DNA from: Pelomonas sp047654805 | GTDB lineage: Bacteria; Pseudomonadota; Gammaproteobacteria; Burkholderiales; Burkholderiaceae_C | Length of the DNA stretch: 64,000 nucleotides | Assembly: GCF_047654805.1 (NCBI RefSeq) | Contig: NZ_JASGIV010000001.1 | Span: forward strand, 1,922,001 to 1,986,000 | Direction of reading: 5' to 3' | Shown here: positions 1-8,130 of the stretch, one piece after another | How positions within the stretch are numbered: the stretch's first letter is position 1 | Layout of the letters: the number at the start of each line of letters is the position of its first letter | Notes under the pieces: model-generated | Told to the model about the DNA's origin: nothing | What the model saw: the letters and a program-made list of their open reading frames with translations, nothing else | The model's database searches: none | Translations under genes and position numbers: made by a program

Positions 1-197
1 CCCGGCCACGTCTTTCTTGGCGTGGAATGTCTTTGTTACGACCAGCGCCCTTGCATCAAGGGTTTACCCTCAACCCTGGTCAGCGGCTGATTGCGGCCCC
101 TCCAGATATAGAGATGTTCGTGGCAAACAACGCGCTCGATTGACAAGTCCGCAGCCTAACGTTTCACTCCCAGGCAGCAGGGAGGAAACAACAAGTC

Positions 198-995
198 GTG
201 TTCAACGACAGTTCATTGCTGACCCTCTTCGACCCCGTCGACGAGCTGACCAATCAGTTTGAAGACGGCGCCATCAAGCGCGCCGTCGTGGACACGCCGT
301 CGCTTGGTCTCGGCGCCTTGGCCGAGCTACTAGTTCTTCGCCGTGACTGGCGGAAAGCTGGTTTTGACCTCCAGCTGAAGGGTGGAGGCGACGCCCGGCA
401 TGCTGTCATCTCCCAGGTCGTCAAGCAGCCGGCTGCTGCTACCGCGCTCAACGCCACAGTTGGCGCCCGAAGCGTTTTTGGCGGGGATGCGCCTGGCCAG
501 GACGACACCTTCCTCTTCATCGCTACCGCTGGTCGGCTGGCAAGAGAGGGCGGTATGCCCGCCGACGCCGCCCGCTTGATGCAGGGCGCTTTCGGCGAGC
601 TCATCGACAACATCTCCAAGCATGCGGGGGAGGGGGCGCGCGGCATCGCTGCCTTTGAGGCTGGCCTCAAGGCCATTTCCTTGGTGGTAGCCGACACCGG
701 CCAAGGAATCGTCCGTGGCTACCTCGAGAAGCAGCCTGAACTGCAAGGACTGGGCGCCACCGATGCCCTGGAGTGGGCGGTCCGTCGGCATCGCTCACGC
801 TTCACTGAGCCAGGCCACGGCACAGGTTTCCAGAGCGTTCTCAAAGCTATGCGGACGATGGACGCGTCACTTCGCGTCCGCAGCGACGAGGGTAGTCTTG
901 AGACCGAAGGTCAGGCCGGCGAAGCGCCGTGGCTGGTCAAAGACCAGTCGATGCTCAACGGGTTCGTCGTCAGCCTCCGTCTCACTTGGGCCTGA
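198..995 (+). CDS. GHKL/HATPase-fold ATP-binding protein
   Basis: This 265-aa protein carries the ATP-binding boxes of the GHKL (histidine-kinase-like ATPase) fold: an N-box GELIDNISKH near residues 133-142, a G1 box DTGQGI near residue 166 and a G2-like box GHGTGF near residue 208. No membrane segment, HAMP domain or phospho-acceptor His domain is visible, so it is a soluble stand-alone ATPase domain, more like an anti-sigma kinase (RsbW/SpoIIAB type) than a complete sensor kinase. The GTG start at 198 follows a GGGAGGAA ribosome site. The gene converges with the minus-strand operon at 1013-3139, which encodes a STAS-like protein; a partner-switching relation is inferred from that pairing only. 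The fold is fairly sure, the role is not. Confidence 0.8.
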   Translation: MFNDSSLLTLFDPVDELTNQFEDGAIKRAVVDTPSLGLGALAELLVLRRDWRKAGFDLQLKGGGDARHAVISQVVKQPAAATALNATVGARSVFGGDAPGQDDTFLFIATAGRLAREGGMPADAARLMQGAFGELIDNISKHAGEGARGIAAFEAGLKAISLVVADTGQGIVRGYLEKQPELQGLGATDALEWAVRRHRSRFTEPGHGTGFQSVLKAMRTMDASLRVRSDEGSLETEGQAGEAPWLVKDQSMLNGFVVSLRLTWA

Positions 996-1012
996 GCACA
1001 GGCCGGCACCCT

Positions 1013-2215
1013 TCAGACTGCCAGCTCCAGCTGGTTTGGGTCCACCTCTCGGACGCGCGGAGTCCGAGGAGCAGGAGCACTTGGCGGATTGACTGGTGCC
1101 GGGGCTGGCCGCGACCTGCGGCTTTTCATGACCAGCCTCGTCCTGACGTTGTGCAGGAACAAGTCGTTCAACTCAGCGTCCGACGAAGTCTTGTTGGACC
1201 GATAGCGAGGGTTCCCGTCGCTATCGAGTTCCATGCGCTGGCGCTTGACCGTCTTCATGTACACGCCGGAATCCAGCAGCACCACCTGGCGGAAGTACGG
1301 TTCGAGCCGGTCGACCCATTGGGCGCCTCCGCGAAGCACCAGAACCAGGTCCTTGCGGCCGCTGACCTCCACGAAGCGCTGAATCCGCGCCACGAACCGG
1401 AGGCCACTCTCCTTCGGCTCAGCGCCGGTCAAGAACTCGAAGGCAACGGCCTGCAGTGCAGGCTGGCGTCGTGCGAATTCACCCCAGCGGATGTAGTCGA
1501 AGTCGGTGCGGCCATTGATGTGCAGCGCAGCCTGAAGGCCTGCGTCCATCATCTCGTACCAAGTCCATGCGATTCGCTTCATCGCATGCAGGTTGTCGTG
1601 GCGCGGCACGTCCGCGATGGTGCTGTAGTCGGGGGTAGTGGCGAGGATGACACCAGCGTCCCTCAGGTCCCGGTAGGTGCGCTTGGGGGAGGGCAGCTTC
1701 CACATCCGCTCCACCTTCACGTCTTGTTCGACGCCGGACGCAATCCAACCGAACTTCGGAGCCAGACCAAAAGTGGATTCCAGCTCCCGGCGGCTCTTTG
1801 GCCGCGTCTGCTGTCCTCTCTTCGTCACAGTCTTCGACAACGGCACCGCGACGTAGGGCAGGGCCCGCGATGGCCGTCCTGCGCGGTTTGCCTTGCCCTC
1901 TATCAATAGCGCTTCGTCAGGCAAGACGGGAAAAGGCAGGGGCTTCGCCACGGGCACGTCCGTGAGGTCAAACCCGCCGACTTCGGCCCAGCGACGGTAG
2001 TAGCGCTCGGGCGCCTTGGGGCACATCACGTCGCAATCGTCGGGGTTTTCGCAGCGACACATGCTCATGCAATCCATCGCGTCGGCGCCGCCTGCAGCGA
2101 CTTGTAGCCCCCCGCAGTGCTGCCGCTCCAGGCACTCACCGCAGCCGAGCATCAACGTGCCGTCGCTTTGGTCTCGCAGCGGCCAGAGGGGAATACTCTT
2201 TCCGGCCGGCAGCAT
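1013..2215 (-). CDS. DUF4417-like protein with Cys-rich N-terminus
   Basis: A 400-aa protein with eight cysteines between residues 25 and 65 (C25, C28, C34, C49, C53, C55, C61, C65), a pattern that suggests bound metal or an iron-sulphur cluster. The middle part (about 150-330) resembles DUF4417 proteins: it has TTPDYS and DVPR followed by a Trp-rich helix and ALHING. DUF4417 has no settled biochemical function. The last 60 residues are Pro/Arg-rich and look disordered. The ATG start at 2215 lies 2 nt after the stop of the preceding gene, so it is the third gene of one operon with 2218-3139. The family call is by eye and moderate. Confidence 0.65.
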   Translation of the reverse strand: MLPAGKSIPLWPLRDQSDGTLMLGCGECLERQHCGGLQVAAGGADAMDCMSMCRCENPDDCDVMCPKAPERYYRRWAEVGGFDLTDVPVAKPLPFPVLPDEALLIEGKANRAGRPSRALPYVAVPLSKTVTKRGQQTRPKSRRELESTFGLAPKFGWIASGVEQDVKVERMWKLPSPKRTYRDLRDAGVILATTPDYSTIADVPRHDNLHAMKRIAWTWYEMMDAGLQAALHINGRTDFDYIRWGEFARRQPALQAVAFEFLTGAEPKESGLRFVARIQRFVEVSGRKDLVLVLRGGAQWVDRLEPYFRQVVLLDSGVYMKTVKRQRMELDSDGNPRYRSNKTSSDAELNDLFLHNVRTRLVMKSRRSRPAPAPVNPPSAPAPRTPRVREVDPNQLELAV

Positions 2216-2217
2216 CT

Positions 2218-2565
2218 TCAGCCCTCTACGAGCAGGTCGACGCGACGTGTCGCTTCCGATACGCGGTGCACCTTGGCGATGCCTACGCCCAGCGAGGACT
2301 TCAGGCGCTCTACCAAGGCCAGGGACGGCTTCACAAGGGATGCCATCTGGTGGACGCCGACCGTGGCCACCACCTGCGTGTCTGACACCAAGCGGAGGAG
2401 GACAGATTGGTCGGCACGCAGGCTCATGGGGCCGTCAACCTTGGCGCGGAACAGGCGCGTCACGCGCGTCGAACCAGAAATCCAGTCGTCCTGGATATGC
2501 GAGATGCCCTTGCGCCACCCCCTGGTGAATTGCGCCTTTTGATTCCGAATGAACTCAGTTCCCAT
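2218..2565 (-). CDS. small conserved hypothetical protein
   Basis: A 115-aa protein of unknown function. It is basic at the N-terminus and has no membrane segment; I recognise no family. I chose the ATG at 2565 over a TTG at 2571 because AAGGGG sits 7 nt upstream of it. It overlaps the end of the STAS-like gene by 11 nt and is followed after 2 nt by the DUF4417-like gene, so translation of the three is very likely coupled. Its place between the STAS-like and DUF4417-like proteins suggests it is an obligate part of that module. Confidence 0.6.
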   Translation of the reverse strand: MGTEFIRNQKAQFTRGWRKGISHIQDDWISGSTRVTRLFRAKVDGPMSLRADQSVLLRLVSDTQVVATVGVHQMASLVKPSLALVERLKSSLGVGIAKVHRVSEATRRVDLLVEG

Positions 2566-3139
2566 CGACAAGCCCCTTCACTGGCAGCGAGTAGTACTTG
2601 GTCTTTCCAGATTTGCGCGCGACCAAGAGGCGCATTGCTTCGAGACTCGACAGCCTGTTATTCCAGGCCGTGACGCCCGTGCCGTCGTTGGACTGCTCGT
2701 GGGCGGTTTTCGCATCGGTTTCCCCAAGCTGTGCCACCGTCTTCAACGTCAGCAACTGCTTCGGCTCGAGGCTCCCGCGTACGCTCAGGCCGACGGGCGC
2801 TTCAGTGGTAATGGAGTCCGCGACAACGAAAGGACGGGATAGGGCTTGGGCGGCGAGATTGACCTCGTCCAACGCCTCGGCATTAAGTCCTACGCAGATG
2901 ACGAGCAGCCCGCGCTCTGCCATCGCGTCCTGGAAGGGGCCAAACAGCGCCTCACGTGCCGCGCTGGCAGAAACCATCTCGACTGCAGTGAAGTCCAGGG
3001 CCATCCAGTTCAGCGGCCCAGCGTTTACGCGTTCAGCCGCAGCGAGAAGGGCGGGAACGGCGCGTTGCCCGGCGCCGGCGCCGACCAGAAGGGCAATGCC
3101 GGTTGCGGCGAGGACATCGATGACGGGCAAGCTCTTCAT
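2555..3139 (-). CDS. STAS-like (DUF4325-type) domain plus winged-helix protein
   Basis: A 194-aa, two-part protein. Residues about 1-115 look like a STAS-like fold of the DUF4325 type: a hydrophobic strand GIALLVGAG, then LDFTAVEMVSASAARE, where the serines occupy the place of the conserved Ser region of anti-anti-sigma factors. Residues about 125-190 look like a winged helix (QLLTLKTVAQLG, then AWNNRLSSLEAMRLLVARK and a wing KTKYYSL). It is first in the operon that also encodes the small protein and the DUF4417-like protein. Its promoter and an inverted repeat lie directly upstream (3143-3192), and the winged helix may bind there. The domain calls are by eye. Confidence 0.65.
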   Translation of the reverse strand: MKSLPVIDVLAATGIALLVGAGAGQRAVPALLAAAERVNAGPLNWMALDFTAVEMVSASAAREALFGPFQDAMAERGLLVICVGLNAEALDEVNLAAQALSRPFVVADSITTEAPVGLSVRGSLEPKQLLTLKTVAQLGETDAKTAHEQSNDGTGVTAWNNRLSSLEAMRLLVARKSGKTKYYSLPVKGLVDGN

Positions 3140-3142
3140 TCA

Positions 3143-3192
3143 CTCATTTCCATGAATGAGCGAAATATAGGCCTAGTCGGCCGACCGCGCAA
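3143..3192 (-). promoter_or_regulatory. promoter and inverted-repeat operator of the STAS-like operon
   Basis: Read on the minus strand, a -35 TTGCGC (3187-3192), a 17-bp spacer and a -10 TATATT (3164-3169) precede the ATG at 3139. Between the -10 and the start codon lies an inverted repeat CTCATT-N6-AATGAG (3143-3160), covering the expected transcription start. A repressor bound there would block initiation; the operon's own STAS/winged-helix protein is the obvious candidate. Confidence 0.5.
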
Positions 3193-3612
3193 GTGCAGAT
3201 GAACTCCTCACTACCCCCAGGTGCCGGCCGCTGTAAGAGGGCGCGTTGTGAAATATCTGGGGTCCAGCCGGGGGGAAGCCGGGCGGACGAACTTCGTGGG
3301 ATGAACGCACGTGAGCCGTCTGTAGCCTTCGATGCGAAACATTCTGGTAGCTCTCGGCTAGCATCTCCGCCGGGTTAGGGCAAGTCCTAGCAAAGGGAGA
3401 AGAAGAGACGGACGCAGTCCGGTCCATCCGCTCCCGCGGCAATCACGTTGCAGGCGCGGGTGTGCGCGAGTCATTTCAATGCGCCGCCTGTCCGGTCGGA
3501 CGCTCGGTGAATCAGCGGTCGACCGCTCGACCCGCTCACGCACACGTCATTTGCAGGTCGCGACGCCCGTCTCTTCAGCTTCATGTCCAGAACAGAGACT
3601 AAGGGAGTCAAT
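3193..3612. other. intergenic stretch, no gene seen
   Basis: About 420 bp between the divergent STAS-like operon and the Gabija region. Open frames here are short, lack ribosome sites and read as noise. The right part must hold the promoter for the 3613 gene, but I see no convincing -35/-10 pair. Confidence 0.5.
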
Positions 3613-4401
3613 ATGTCTATGTCATTCGACCCGCCGAGCCGGCAAAACAGCGCCGGGCGTATCGAAGTACTGGTTCTCCGAAGCGATGGTGTCGCCAACC
3701 TTGGTGGGCCGGATGGGTGGGCCGAGGTCTTTGGCATCAGTGAGGACGTCGCCGGCGTTGACCGTCACCATGCGGTGGCGAAGCTGCTCTCCGCGCTGAC
3801 GGAAGAAATTCGAATGATGGAGCGTCAACTGAAGGAAGCCGGCGTTCCCGATGATTTGCTCTTGCCGACAACGCACCAACTGGCCCAGTCCGCGTCAATC
3901 GGCAACCTGGCCAACAACTTCCACAACATCAGGTCGAATCATTTTGGCTCTGACGTCCGGCTGTCGCTGCGCTGGTTCAAGCACACGCTTCCCGAAGAGA
4001 CGATTGTGGCGACTGCCGACGACCTTGCCGAACTTGAGCAGCTCCTGGCAGAGGTCGAAGGGAAAGTGGCAGTCGAAGGAATACCAGAGTCTCTGGCCGT
4101 GTTTGTTCGCAAGCAAATCGCGGCCATCCGCGACGCCTTGAGGCAGTACCCCATCGGTGGGCCGGTCGCTTTGAAGCGGGCCACGAGGGCGATGGCCGCA
4201 GACATCCACCTCGATGAAGACGAGATTCGTCAAGCTTCCCAAGCTGGCGACCCCAAGGCCGTAGCGGAGGCCGGCTTGACTCTACGGAAGGCCTGGGACA
4301 AGGCGGTGGTAGTGGCGGGTGACGTAGAGAAGTTCAGCAAGGCGGGGCAGGGCGCGTTGAGCCTGGGCACTGCGGTCTACAAATTGCTGACCAACGGATG
4401 A
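3613..4401 (+). CDS. unknown protein preceding Gabija
   Basis: A 262-aa, mostly helical, acidic protein without a family I recognise and without membrane segments. I chose the ATG at 3613 rather than the upstream start at 3583 because AAGGGAG (3601-3607) sits 5 nt before it. It ends 69 nt before gajA, in the same direction, so it is probably cotranscribed with the Gabija pair. Canonical Gabija has only two genes, so this is either an accessory component or an independent passenger. There is no visible catalytic motif; the C-terminal 40 residues (AVYKLLTN end) are hydrophobic/amphipathic. Confidence 0.65.
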   Translation: MSMSFDPPSRQNSAGRIEVLVLRSDGVANLGGPDGWAEVFGISEDVAGVDRHHAVAKLLSALTEEIRMMERQLKEAGVPDDLLLPTTHQLAQSASIGNLANNFHNIRSNHFGSDVRLSLRWFKHTLPEETIVATADDLAELEQLLAEVEGKVAVEGIPESLAVFVRKQIAAIRDALRQYPIGGPVALKRATRAMAADIHLDEDEIRQASQAGDPKAVAEAGLTLRKAWDKAVVVAGDVEKFSKAGQGALSLGTAVYKLLTNG

Positions 4402-4470
4402 CTTGCCGCTGAACCTGAGGGTCCCGGAAGTGGTCGCGCCCCGAGAGGAACGGGAAGAAAAGACACAAAC

Positions 4471-6225
4471 ATGTACCTGCAGAATTTACGCATCTCTGGA
4501 TTCCGTCGCTTCAACAACCTCGAACTTCGGTTCAAGGACGGACTCAACGTCATCGTCGGGCCTAACAACGCGGGCAAAACCGCGGTCGTCGACGCGCTAA
4601 GGGTTCTTCTGGCCGCCAGTGATGAAGGAAACCTGAGGCTTACGGAGCTCGACCTCCACCAGAAGGAAGGCGGGGAGCGCAGCGCGGCGGCAACTTTCAA
4701 CTTCGTTTTCAGCGGGCTTTCTGAGCAGAACGAGGCCGACTTCATGACGGCGCTTGTTCCCGTCAAGAACGACGTCGGCGCAATCGTTAGCTACGACGCC
4801 CAGTTCACCGTGCAGTACACCCAGGCAGAGCCTGGCGGTCGCCTCCGGCTGCGGCGGTGGGTCGGCCAGCACGAAGAAAACATGATGACGACAGAGATGC
4901 TCGAGGAGCTCCGCGGCATCTACCTCCAACCGCTGCGGGACCCTGCACAAGGCTTGAAGCCCGGTCGCATGAGCCAGATAAGCAAGCTCATCCAGAACAT
5001 GACGGACAAGGCCCAGCGAGAGGAGGTGGTGAAGACCCTGAAGGTCATCGACCATGACCTCAAGACGAAGCCCCCAATTTCCTCGACAGGCGCTGCCATA
5101 TCGGCAAAGCACGAGAGCATGCTGGGTGCCGAGCTTGCTCAACTACTCCAGCTTGACTTGGCTTCAAGTGACTTCAACAGGTTTGCCGCTCGGGTCGGTT
5201 TGGCCATCGGTGGCATGGAGGTGGAGCAGAACGGTCTTGGCTTCAACAACCTCATCTACATGGCCGTGGTGTTGAGCGAACTGGCGTTCAACAAGACCGC
5301 TTCTTACTGCGGGCTTCTAGTCGAGGAGCCGGAAGCACACCTTCATCCGCAACTCCAAGCGGTACTACTTGACTACCTCAAGGCCGTGGAGAAGCCTCAG
5401 CCCGGTGAACGCCCTGTGCAGGTTTTCGTGACCAGCCACTCGCCGAACTTTGCAGCACTTGCCGACATCGATTCCATCTGCTGCGTCTACCAGAGTCCTG
5501 CCGGCCCCGTGGCGTTTGCGCCTCGGGACATCACCTTCGGGAAGGGAAAGAAGGAGAAGCTTCAGCGGTACCTCAACGTCACACGTGCCGAGCTCTTCTT
5601 TGCGCGTCGTTTGGTGCTGGTGGAAGGCACAGCCGAGCTGTTCTTGCTCGATGCACTCGCTACCAAGGCGGGCTACGACCTTCGGAAGAACTCGGTCAGC
5701 ATCATCAGCACCGACGGCCTCAATTTCGACGCGTTCCTTCCCCTCTTCGGTAAGGGTGCGATGGAAATTCCGGTCGCTGTCATCACCGATGCCGACCCTC
5801 CCGCCGACGTGTTCCCCGACGCAGGCACGCCACCCGCGTTGTCGGCTACAGCGCAGACCCTCAAGGACTGCGAGGACGAGGTCGTGAAGTGTTTCTTTGC
5901 CCACAAGACCCTTGAGTACGACCTCGCCTTGGACGCTGGTCGGCGTGCCCTGATGGTTGATTCACTCTCGGAAATGCACCCCTTGATTGGCGCCTCGCTG
6001 AAGTCGGACGTCGATGCCGCAGCCAACGACCAGGAGAAGGCGCGGGTGTTGTACTGCGGCATGTTCCAGCGCCCGGGCAATCTAGAGAACGTTCAGAAGG
6101 GGCGCTTTTCGCAGGTGCTTGCCTTCAACATCGCATCGTCCAAGGACGCGGTTCCAATCCCTAAGTACCTCAATGATGCCCTCAAGTTCGTGACTACGCT
6201 GGCGACCGGGACCGGCAGTGCTTGA
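4471..6225 (+). CDS. gajA: GajA-like OLD-family ATPase/TOPRIM nuclease
   Basis: A 584-aa protein with an N-terminal ABC/SMC-type ATPase: Walker A GPNNAGKT at residues 30-37 and Walker B/His switch LLVEEPEAHLHP near 280-293. A C-terminal TOPRIM domain follows, with the glutamate in VLVEGTAE near 383 and the acidic pair in ITDADPP near 438. This is the architecture and length of OLD-family nucleases, and the UvrD-like helicase overlapping its end makes it GajA of a Gabija system. In studied Gabija, GajA is a DNA nicking endonuclease restrained by nucleotides that assembles with GajB into a large complex. A GGAAGAAAAG ribosome site precedes the ATG. All key motifs are intact, so it should be active. 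Confidence 0.88.
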   Translation: MYLQNLRISGFRRFNNLELRFKDGLNVIVGPNNAGKTAVVDALRVLLAASDEGNLRLTELDLHQKEGGERSAAATFNFVFSGLSEQNEADFMTALVPVKNDVGAIVSYDAQFTVQYTQAEPGGRLRLRRWVGQHEENMMTTEMLEELRGIYLQPLRDPAQGLKPGRMSQISKLIQNMTDKAQREEVVKTLKVIDHDLKTKPPISSTGAAISAKHESMLGAELAQLLQLDLASSDFNRFAARVGLAIGGMEVEQNGLGFNNLIYMAVVLSELAFNKTASYCGLLVEEPEAHLHPQLQAVLLDYLKAVEKPQPGERPVQVFVTSHSPNFAALADIDSICCVYQSPAGPVAFAPRDITFGKGKKEKLQRYLNVTRAELFFARRLVLVEGTAELFLLDALATKAGYDLRKNSVSIISTDGLNFDAFLPLFGKGAMEIPVAVITDADPPADVFPDAGTPPALSATAQTLKDCEDEVVKCFFAHKTLEYDLALDAGRRALMVDSLSEMHPLIGASLKSDVDAAANDQEKARVLYCGMFQRPGNLENVQKGRFSQVLAFNIASSKDAVPIPKYLNDALKFVTTLATGTGSA

Positions 6226-7987
6226 GTTCAACGCGACGCCTGAGCAGCAGGCCATCATTGATGCCGACCTGAAGTCCATCGCAGTGGTCGCATGTCCGGG
6301 TAGCGGGAAAACGGCGACAGCTGTCCGGAGGGTTGCAGAGGTGCGAAGGAGGCTTGAGGGCACGCGGTCTCACGTCGCGCTCTTGTCCTATTCCAACATC
6401 GCAGTCGATACCTTCCGGGACGAATACCGAATGCTTAGAGGCCGGGATGGGAGCTCGGACAGGGTCGTCATCCAGACGGTCGATTCGTTCATCACGACGT
6501 TTGTCCTGCGACCTCACGGTAGCCGTGTGATGCGATGTGACCGAACGCCGTTCCTTGTCCTTGGCGGGGAGCACTTCCTGTCCAACTATCGCTTCGGCAC
6601 TGACAACAAGAACCAGATTAGCCTGGAAGACCTTTCGCTCAGCCGGCAAGGCGGCAAGACGGTCTTCTTCCGTCGGCACAGAGGCGGTGGAGCATCCCAA
6701 CTGGACGACGCGCACGTTGAGCTCGCGAGGAAGAGCTTGGTCAAGCTGGCCAAGGTTGGGGGGTACACCTACGCCGCTGGACGAGCCTGGGCGCTTCGGC
6801 TTCTGCAAAACGAGCCGCGCCTGACGGCTGCGTTGGCGCGCCGGTTCCCGCAGATTCTCGTTGACGAGGCTCAGGATATCGGGAGCTTCGAGGGCGAAAT
6901 TCTAGACCTCTTGAGTGCCGCTGGAAGCACCATCTCGCTTGTCGGGGACTTCCACCAAAGCATCTACGGCTTCAACTTCGCGTCGGGGGAGTATCTGCGA
7001 GAGTTTTCGAAGCGCGCCGACGTGCTGTCCTTGCCGCTGACCCAGAACAGGCGCTCTGTGCCGAGCATCGTGTCGGTCGCCAATGCCCTAGCCGGAACTG
7101 TGTCGCAGCCCTTCAGGTCGACTGTGTCGCGCCCCTTTGGTGCCCACTATTGGCGGTACGACGGCGAGCAGCTGCCGCAGATGATGTCGGCCTGGTCGAC
7201 GGCACTTGGCGCATCCGGCTATGGTCTTGATGAAGCGGCAGTGCTTTGTCGGGGGGCCGCACTCCTGGCAAAACTCGCCTCCGAGTCAGGCGACATGGGG
7301 AAGTCCGCGGTGAAGCACTTCGCGGCTGCGGCTCTTGAGCGAGAGCAGGGTGCAGACATTTTCGAGGTGATGGAGCACTGCGCGAAGGGCGTACTGAGTG
7401 TCGTCCGCGGCCTGCCCAGCTCGTTCATTGAAGACCTCAAGGGCTCACGCGGGGACGAGCAGTCCGTCAAGATGCGACGACTTGTATGGCGTCTGATTCG
7501 GACGCCGACGGCCGGAATTCCGCTGGCGACGCTTGCCGCGAAGAGCGCATGGCTGCCAGCGTTGAAGAAGAACCTCAACGATTGGCTCTGTGCAGTCGAA
7601 GCGCAGACCTCTTATGCGCGCGAGCCGACCTGGGACGCGCGTGTCAAGTCGACAGCTCTCCCCGACACAGGACCACTTCTTGCCGTCGACTTCGGCCAGA
7701 ACTCTTGGTCTGGGATGCGCTGCGGCACCGTTCACTCTGCAAAAGGTGAAGGCATACCGGCGGTTCTCTACTTGACGACAAAGAAGGACCTTGACGCAAT
7801 GGTTGCAGGCACGAAGGACGAAGAGGGCCGCATCGGATTCGTTGCCGTGACGCGGGCGCGCGACCTGCTGGTGGTGGGTATTCCCAAGAACACTGCTCCA
7901 GCGGTCATCTCTGCATTGGTCAGCCATGGGTTCGCAGACTGGAACCCTGGCACTGGTTCGAGCTCAGTGAGCGTTCCGACCGCATAG
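6218..7987 (+). CDS. gajB: GajB-like UvrD/Rep-family helicase
   Basis: A 589-aa superfamily 1 helicase. Walker A is CPGSGKT at residues 26-32; motif II is VDEAQDIG near 215; motif III is GDFHQSIYGF near 244; motif IV has QNRRS near 274; motif V is GTVHSAKGEG near 504; motif VI is VAVTRARDLLVVG near 545. The GTG start lies inside the gajA stop region (8-nt overlap), so the two are translationally coupled. Gene order, overlap and domain pair match Gabija, in which GajB senses DNA ends or nucleotide depletion and activates GajA. No truncation is seen. Confidence 0.88.
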   Translation: MLEFNATPEQQAIIDADLKSIAVVACPGSGKTATAVRRVAEVRRRLEGTRSHVALLSYSNIAVDTFRDEYRMLRGRDGSSDRVVIQTVDSFITTFVLRPHGSRVMRCDRTPFLVLGGEHFLSNYRFGTDNKNQISLEDLSLSRQGGKTVFFRRHRGGGASQLDDAHVELARKSLVKLAKVGGYTYAAGRAWALRLLQNEPRLTAALARRFPQILVDEAQDIGSFEGEILDLLSAAGSTISLVGDFHQSIYGFNFASGEYLREFSKRADVLSLPLTQNRRSVPSIVSVANALAGTVSQPFRSTVSRPFGAHYWRYDGEQLPQMMSAWSTALGASGYGLDEAAVLCRGAALLAKLASESGDMGKSAVKHFAAAALEREQGADIFEVMEHCAKGVLSVVRGLPSSFIEDLKGSRGDEQSVKMRRLVWRLIRTPTAGIPLATLAAKSAWLPALKKNLNDWLCAVEAQTSYAREPTWDARVKSTALPDTGPLLAVDFGQNSWSGMRCGTVHSAKGEGIPAVLYLTTKKDLDAMVAGTKDEEGRIGFVAVTRARDLLVVGIPKNTAPAVISALVSHGFADWNPGTGSSSVSVPTA

Positions 7988-8130
7988 AGGAAGCCGCACC
8001 CGTGCCAAGCCCAGCTTCTCGCATTGGATTGGTGGTCGGCTGAACTGGGAGGAACACGGCGCTGATTTCTGAGAACCTAGCGCTGGATTCTTTTGGCGTC
8101 AGACTTCCTCGTCCTGCCCAAAGTCGCGGC

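Noticed and set aside
1..197. Start of another gene at the left edge
   Set aside because: Open frames here lack start signals and protein character; no gene can be supported from the first 197 bases.
929..1909. Long plus-strand open frame (326 codons) opposite the DUF4417-like gene
   Set aside because: It is the antisense shadow of a GC-rich gene; composition rich in His/Arg/Pro, no ribosome site, and the minus-strand frame is clearly coding.
4471..7987. PARIS or retron-type system instead of Gabija
   Set aside because: The first protein has a TOPRIM domain fused to the ATPase and the second is a full UvrD-like helicase; no reverse transcriptase or separate TOPRIM protein is present.
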